Below, piece by piece: positions 60,211-64,000 of a DNA stretch of 64,000 nt. The stretch is from JACVCS01 sp038328575 (GTDB lineage: Bacteria > Planctomycetota > Phycisphaerae > Phycisphaerales > UBA1924): the NCBI GenBank assembly GCA_038328575.1, contig JBBQMD010000007.1, forward strand, positions 1 to 64,000, given 5' to 3'. Below the pieces are notes generated by a model. The model worked only from the letters and a program-made list of their open reading frames with translations. It had not been told where the DNA came from and made no database searches. The position numbers were made by a program, and so were the translations under genes. Positions within the stretch are counted from its first letter, which is position 1; the number at the start of each line of letters is the position of its first letter.

Positions 60211-61923
60211 ATGGCCAAGTCATCTTCAGCCCGTCCTTCGTCTTCTACGCGATCTCGCGCTGAGCGGCATGAGACTATCGACACCGTCGCCTTCGTCTCA
60301 CTGGGCTGTCCGAAAAACCTCGTCGACTCCGAGAAAATGCTCGGGCTATTGGCCGAGGGCGGCGTGACGCCCGTGGCGTACGACGCCGCGGAGGCGGGCG
60401 AGCAGGTGGACGCGATCGTCGTCAACACCTGCGGGTTTCTGGAGGCGTCCAAGGACGAGTCGATGCAGGTGATCCACGACGCGATCGCGCGCAAGCAGGC
60501 GGGGCAGATCAAACGCGTAGTCGTGGCCGGCTGCCTCGTGCAGCGTCACCGGGCCAAGATGCTCGAGTGGGCGCCGGGGATTGATGCCATGGTGGGGGTG
60601 TTTGATCGCGACAAGATTCTCGAAGCCGTGCGCGGGGCCCAGGGTCGCGAGCGCGGCGAGCGCGCCCGCAATGCCAGTGAAGCGAGCGATCGCCCGGCGT
60701 ATTGGATCGCCGCCAACGCGCTGGTCGCCGCCGAGAGCCGCGGAATGAACACCACCGGCCTCACCGTCCAAGGCAAAGACGGCAAGGGCATCGGCTACTT
60801 TGAAGATGACTCCGCACGCCTGCGCCTGACGCCCCGGCACTACGCCTACCTGCGCGTCAGCGAAGGCTGCAACCAGAACTGCGCGTTCTGCACCATCCCC
60901 AGCATCCGCGGCAAGATGCGCTCCAAACCCCTGGACCGCATCGCCAGCGAGGCCCGCGAGCTCATCGCCGACGGCGCCGTCGAGTTGCACCTCATCGGCC
61001 AGGACACCACCAGCTACGGCGACGACATCGGCATCGGCCTGAGTCCAATCGGCGCAGAGCCCACCTCGCAGAGTCTCAACAGCACGAGCCCGCCCGGCAT
61101 GCGTGGGCTGCCCGGGATGTTGCGGGCCGTGTCCAAGGCCTTTGACGAATCCGGCGTGAAGGAGGGGTGGGTGCGCCTGATGTACGCGTACCCGACGAAC
61201 TTCACCGACGAGTGCATCGAAGCGATCGCGAACACCGCCCGGGTGCTGCCGTATGTTGACATGCCGCTGCAACACGCCAGCGACGCGATGCTCAGCGCCA
61301 TGAGGCGGAACACGACCCGTGCGCATCAAGAGGGCCTGATGGACAAGCTCCGCCGGCGCATCCCCGGCATGGCGATCCGCACGACCTTCATCAGCGGCTT
61401 TCCGGGTGAGACTGAAGCTGACCATCGCGAAATGCTGGACTTTGTACGCCAGCAGCGGTTTGACGCCGTGGGCGTGTTTGAATATTCCCACGAGCCCGGA
61501 ACCGTCGCCGGAACGATGGAAGACGATCCAAACCTCGCGGTCAGCCCCCAGGACAAGGCCCGGCGTCGCGGCGAGGTCATGGCCCTTCAGCAGCAGATCG
61601 TCTTCGAGCGCAACGCCGCCCTCGCCTCAAAGTTCGACGAGAGAGATCCGGCCCGCACCGGCGAACGCGTGGACGTCATCATCGACGCCGCCTTACGAAC
61701 TTCCGGAAAAGCGACCAGCGGCGTCGGCTCCGGCGGCCGCCTCTATCAAGGTCGAACGAAATCACAGGCCCCGCAGGTAGACGCGCTGACGTTCGTCCAG
61801 AGCGCCAAGCCGCTCTCGCCCGGCGAGGTCGTGACCTGCACCATCACCGGTTTTGACGAGTACGACCTCGTCGCCCGCCCCACCATGGACCTGGAAAAGC
61901 GCGTCACGCTCAAGGTGCTGTGA
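60211..61923 (+). CDS. rimO: Ribosomal protein S12 methylthiotransferase
   Basis: 570 residues. The N-terminal MTTase domain has C33 (SLGCPKN), C74 (NTCGF) and C108 (AGCLVQ). The radical-SAM cluster is C220, C224 and C227 (SEGCNQNCAFCTIP). A C-terminal TRAM domain follows. It adds a methylthio group to S12 Asp88. It is longer than the usual about 440, chiefly through an inserted segment between residues 140 and 205. TACCCT lies 10 nt before the ATG. Confidence 0.94.
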   Translation: MAKSSSARPSSSTRSRAERHETIDTVAFVSLGCPKNLVDSEKMLGLLAEGGVTPVAYDAAEAGEQVDAIVVNTCGFLEASKDESMQVIHDAIARKQAGQIKRVVVAGCLVQRHRAKMLEWAPGIDAMVGVFDRDKILEAVRGAQGRERGERARNASEASDRPAYWIAANALVAAESRGMNTTGLTVQGKDGKGIGYFEDDSARLRLTPRHYAYLRVSEGCNQNCAFCTIPSIRGKMRSKPLDRIASEARELIADGAVELHLIGQDTTSYGDDIGIGLSPIGAEPTSQSLNSTSPPGMRGLPGMLRAVSKAFDESGVKEGWVRLMYAYPTNFTDECIEAIANTARVLPYVDMPLQHASDAMLSAMRRNTTRAHQEGLMDKLRRRIPGMAIRTTFISGFPGETEADHREMLDFVRQQRFDAVGVFEYSHEPGTVAGTMEDDPNLAVSPQDKARRRGEVMALQQQIVFERNAALASKFDERDPARTGERVDVIIDAALRTSGKATSGVGSGGRLYQGRTKSQAPQVDALTFVQSAKPLSPGEVVTCTITGFDEYDLVARPTMDLEKRVTLKVL

Positions 61924-62015
61924 ACGCCAAGCGCGTCCGACACCCGCGCCGCCCCCCGCGCGTCCCCCGCTCGCCCGCCGCGCACGCCCCCCGCCCGCGG
62001 GTATCCTCGTTCGCA

Positions 62016-63248
62016 ATGAAGAAACGACCCGCCAGCCGCGCCGCCGCCGACACCAGCCGCAAGCCCGCACCCGCCCGTTCCGCAAAGCCCGCGTCCCCAG
62101 GCGCAGCGCCAGCGTCGAACCCGGCCGCGCCGACCACGCCCCCGCTTGATCTCGCGTCGCTACGCGAGCGCATCGACGCGATCGACCACACACTCGTGGA
62201 ACTCCTCAACGCCCGCTCCAGCCTCGTGGTCGAGGTCGGGCGATACAAGCAGGCGCACAAGATCCCCATCTACGCGCCGCACCGCGAACAAGAGGTGCTC
62301 TCGCGCGTGCTCGCCCACAACGCCGGCCCGCTGGGCAACCGCACGATCGAGGGCGTGTATCGCGAGCTCATGTCCGGATCCTTTGCGCTCGAAAAGCCAC
62401 TCTCCATCGGCTTCCTCGGGCCCGCTGGCAGTTACAGCCACCTCGCGGCCGTGAAGCAGTTTGGCTCCTCCGTCGCCTTCGAAGACCTGCGCGAGATCGC
62501 CGGTGTCTTCACCGAAGTCGAACGCGCCCACGTCGACTACGGCATCGTGCCCATCGAAAACTCGATCCACGGCAGCGTCACCGAAACTCTCGATTCGTTC
62601 GCCAATCGCGCTGGCAAGATCCACATCTACGCCGAGGTACAACTGGACGTGCGCCACGCGTTGCTGGCCAACTGCGAGCCCAAAGCCGTAGCGCGGATCT
62701 ATTCGAAGCCGGAAGTGTTCAGCCAGTGCCGCGCGTGGCTTGCGACGCAGTATCCAAGGGCCGAACAGGTGGCGGTCGCGTCCAGCTCACGCGCCGTGCA
62801 GATGGTCGCCGACGAGGCCAAGCTGCCGGTTGACCAGCGCACCAGCGCCGCCATCGGCAGCACGCTCGCTGGCGAGCTCTACGGCGTCACCATCCTCTTC
62901 GAAGGCATCCAGGACGAACCCAACAACATCACGCGCTTCGTCGTGATCAGCCGCGAGCGTGCCCAGCCGGTGGGTAACGGTCACGACAAGACGAGCATCA
63001 TGTTCACGACGCTGAACAAGCCCGGCGCGCTGGTCAAGGTGCTGGGCGATTTCCACGCCTCGGGCGTCAACCTGACGCACATCGACAAGCGCCCGAGCCG
63101 GCGCGACAACTGGACTTACACGTTTTTCATCGACGCCGAGGGACACCAGAGCGATAAACGCATGGGCAACGCGCTGGCGCGGGCAAAGAAGCACTGCAAA
63201 GAGCTGCACGTGCTGGGCAGCTATCCGAGATCGCGAAGGATTTTGTGA
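62016..63248 (+). CDS. pheA: Chorismate mutase-prephenate dehydratase
   Basis: 410 residues. An Ala/Pro/Ser-rich N-terminal tail (1-42) precedes the chorismate mutase domain (LRERIDAIDHTLVELLNARSSLVVEVGRYK). The prephenate dehydratase domain follows (IGFLGPAGSYSHLAA, PIENSIHGSVTETLDSF, NNITRFVVIS), then an ACT domain (KPGALVKVLGDFHASGVNLTHIDKRPSRR). It makes phenylpyruvate for phenylalanine. TATCCT lies 8 nt before this ATG. A GTG overlapping the rimO stop would add a 32-residue tail but is less likely. Confidence 0.93.
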   Translation: MKKRPASRAAADTSRKPAPARSAKPASPGAAPASNPAAPTTPPLDLASLRERIDAIDHTLVELLNARSSLVVEVGRYKQAHKIPIYAPHREQEVLSRVLAHNAGPLGNRTIEGVYRELMSGSFALEKPLSIGFLGPAGSYSHLAAVKQFGSSVAFEDLREIAGVFTEVERAHVDYGIVPIENSIHGSVTETLDSFANRAGKIHIYAEVQLDVRHALLANCEPKAVARIYSKPEVFSQCRAWLATQYPRAEQVAVASSSRAVQMVADEAKLPVDQRTSAAIGSTLAGELYGVTILFEGIQDEPNNITRFVVISRERAQPVGNGHDKTSIMFTTLNKPGALVKVLGDFHASGVNLTHIDKRPSRRDNWTYTFFIDAEGHQSDKRMGNALARAKKHCKELHVLGSYPRSRRIL

Positions 63249-63261
63249 GCGGTCCCTGCGG

Positions 63262-63642
63262 CTATTCGCTCGGAAGCAACTCGGGATTGGCAGGCGGTTG
63301 CTCGCGCGGATCGATCTCACGCAAATAGTTCCACGAGTAAATCCCCGTCGAGTGCCCATCGCTGAACGTGATGCGCAGGGCGTAGTTGCCGACCAGCTCC
63401 GCGCTCAGTGCCGTCAGCATCCGCGGCGTGCCCGCTGATTCAGAAGTAGATCGCGGACCGAACGCGCTCGACGGGAGCACGGTCAGCGGGTTCTTCTTCA
63501 ACTGATCGCGAAGCTCGCGCGCCTCGGCACTTGGCGACATCTTCCGCAGGTACATGATCGAGTAGTACGACGAGGTGCCGTCGGCCCACGCGATGGTGAG
63601 GCCGCGGTCTTTCTTGAGATCGAGGTGGGTGGGGGAGTGCAT
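63262..63642 (-). CDS. DUF971-domain protein
   Basis: 126 residues: THLDLKKDRGLTIAWADGTSSYYSIMYLRKMSPSAEARE ... YALRITFSDGHSTGIYSWNYLREIDP. These are the hallmark halves of the DUF971 fold, related to the N-terminus of gamma-butyrobetaine hydroxylase. Some homologues act in Fe-S or CoA-linked processes, but the role is not established. The start at 63642 fits the family length; upstream frames are low-complexity. Confidence 0.87.
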   Translation of the reverse strand: MHSPTHLDLKKDRGLTIAWADGTSSYYSIMYLRKMSPSAEARELRDQLKKNPLTVLPSSAFGPRSTSESAGTPRMLTALSAELVGNYALRITFSDGHSTGIYSWNYLREIDPREQPPANPELLPSE

Positions 63643-63770
63643 TGGAAGTGGCAGAGTGGGAGACGGCAATCGGCAACCGGCAATCGTGAGGGCAGCGGGG
63701 AACGCGGGGCCAGTAATCGGCAATGATTAACCGGGAAACGCTACGCTTGCCTCCCGTACTGCCGCTATCC
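63643..63770. repeat. Intergenic GGCAATCGGCAAC words
   Basis: 63650-63725 carries GGCAATCGGCAACCGGCAATC-like words before the octamer array. No gene is visible. Confidence 0.4.
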
Positions 63771-63860
63771 GAACTTCGCCACTTCGCCACTTCGCCACTT
63801 TGCCACTTCGCCACCCTGCCACTTCGCCACCCTGCCACTCTGCCCACTTCCCCGTCTTGC
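63771..63860. repeat. Octamer array, CACTTCGC family
   Basis: Roughly ten head-to-tail 8-bp units: CACTTCGC, CACTTTGC, CACCCTGC and related. Read on the other strand they are AGTGGCGA/GCGAAGTG, i.e. the family of the 26484 array. The array reaches the presumed pyrF start. Confidence 0.85.
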
Positions 63861-64000
63861 CATTTCCCCCCACCCATCCCGCCGACCGTCTCCACGCCGC
63901 GATCGCGCGTGCCGGCTCCCCCGTGTGCGTCGGGCTGGATCCGGTGCTGGAGTCGTTGCCCCCCATCCTGCGCGCCCGTCATCACGAGCCGCTCGCGGCC
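63857..64000 (+). CDS. pyrF: Orotidine 5'-phosphate decarboxylase, 5' part
   Basis: The last 144 bases of the window read, without interruption, L(M)PFPPTHPADRLHAAIARA followed by GSPVCVGLDPVLESLPPILR. VGLDP is the OMP-decarboxylase N-terminal motif and belongs to the PyrF group 2 type. The gene continues off the right edge. No ATG or GTG is in frame nearby; TTG at 63857 is the likely start, and the octamer array reaches into it. It decarboxylates OMP to UMP. Confidence 0.8.
   Translation, partial: MPFPPTHPADRLHAAIARAGSPVCVGLDPVLESLPPILRARHHEPLAA

Noticed and set aside
1..64000. Prophage, insertion sequence or integrative element
   Set aside because: No transposase, integrase, phage structural gene, att-like direct repeats or sharp composition change was seen over the window.

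Overview
The window looks like a chromosomal segment of a planctomycete, most likely class Phycisphaerae. The evidence is high GC, prepilin-like proteins with a FTLIELLVVIAIIALL N-terminus and a late H-x10-DG motif, a parallel beta-helix protein with a twin-arginine leader, many secreted hypotheticals, scattered single-gene units instead of long operons, and weak or absent Shine-Dalgarno sequences. I see no transposase, integrase, prophage or CRISPR array. Both window edges cut units: a TPP riboswitch at the left edge faces out of the window, and the first 48 codons of pyrF lie at the right edge.

Layout. 1-9.6 kb: TPP riboswitch, a broken beta-helix tail next to an intact beta-helix protein, a TIGR01777 epimerase, a secreted isoaspartyl peptidase plus cyanophycinase pair, a secreted esterase, and two tandem prepilin-like genes. 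10-13.8 kb: a membrane-anchored, degenerate GspE-like ATPase followed by a CvpA-like membrane protein with a large extracytoplasmic domain. 13.9-25 kb: two SpoIIE-type phosphatases, an S41 protease, galE, a PDZ protein, a hybrid histidine kinase and a secreted hypothetical. 25-34 kb: trmD and rpsP (no rimM between them), a lipoprotein, an NtrC-type two-component pair, a GlmM-like hexose mutase, small hypotheticals, a metal-binding lipoprotein and gnd. 34.2-38 kb: YggS and glycogen phosphorylase. 38-48.3 kb: a surface-glycan island with a nucleosidase-like protein, GT2, a heptose-type kinase/nucleotidyltransferase, a large glycosyltransferase, a hypothetical, two FkbM methyltransferases and a CDP-paratose-epimerase-like protein. 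48.3-64 kb: argB, an MsbA-like ABC exporter, tRNA-Ile(CAU), thiS, clpS, an EamA transporter, a DUF2007 protein, PAP2, GT2, a methyltransferase, a CDF transporter, a DUF155/RMD1-like protein, tRNA-Ile(GAU), rimO, pheA, a DUF971 protein and pyrF.

The main patterns worth follow-up are these. (1) A TANNNT box ends 5-10 nt before the start codon of many genes, and a related CCGATAAC box lies before four glycan-island genes, which suggests widespread leaderless transcription. (2) A cyanophycinase and an isoaspartyl peptidase both carry export signals, which suggests extracellular cyanophycin scavenging. (3) A C-terminal Rossmann-like module is shared by otherwise unrelated glycan-island proteins. 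(4) The GspE-like protein has lost its Walker A lysine. (5) Two families of short intergenic word repeats recur at distant sites. (6) One inverted repeat pairs the stop codons of two convergent genes with each other.
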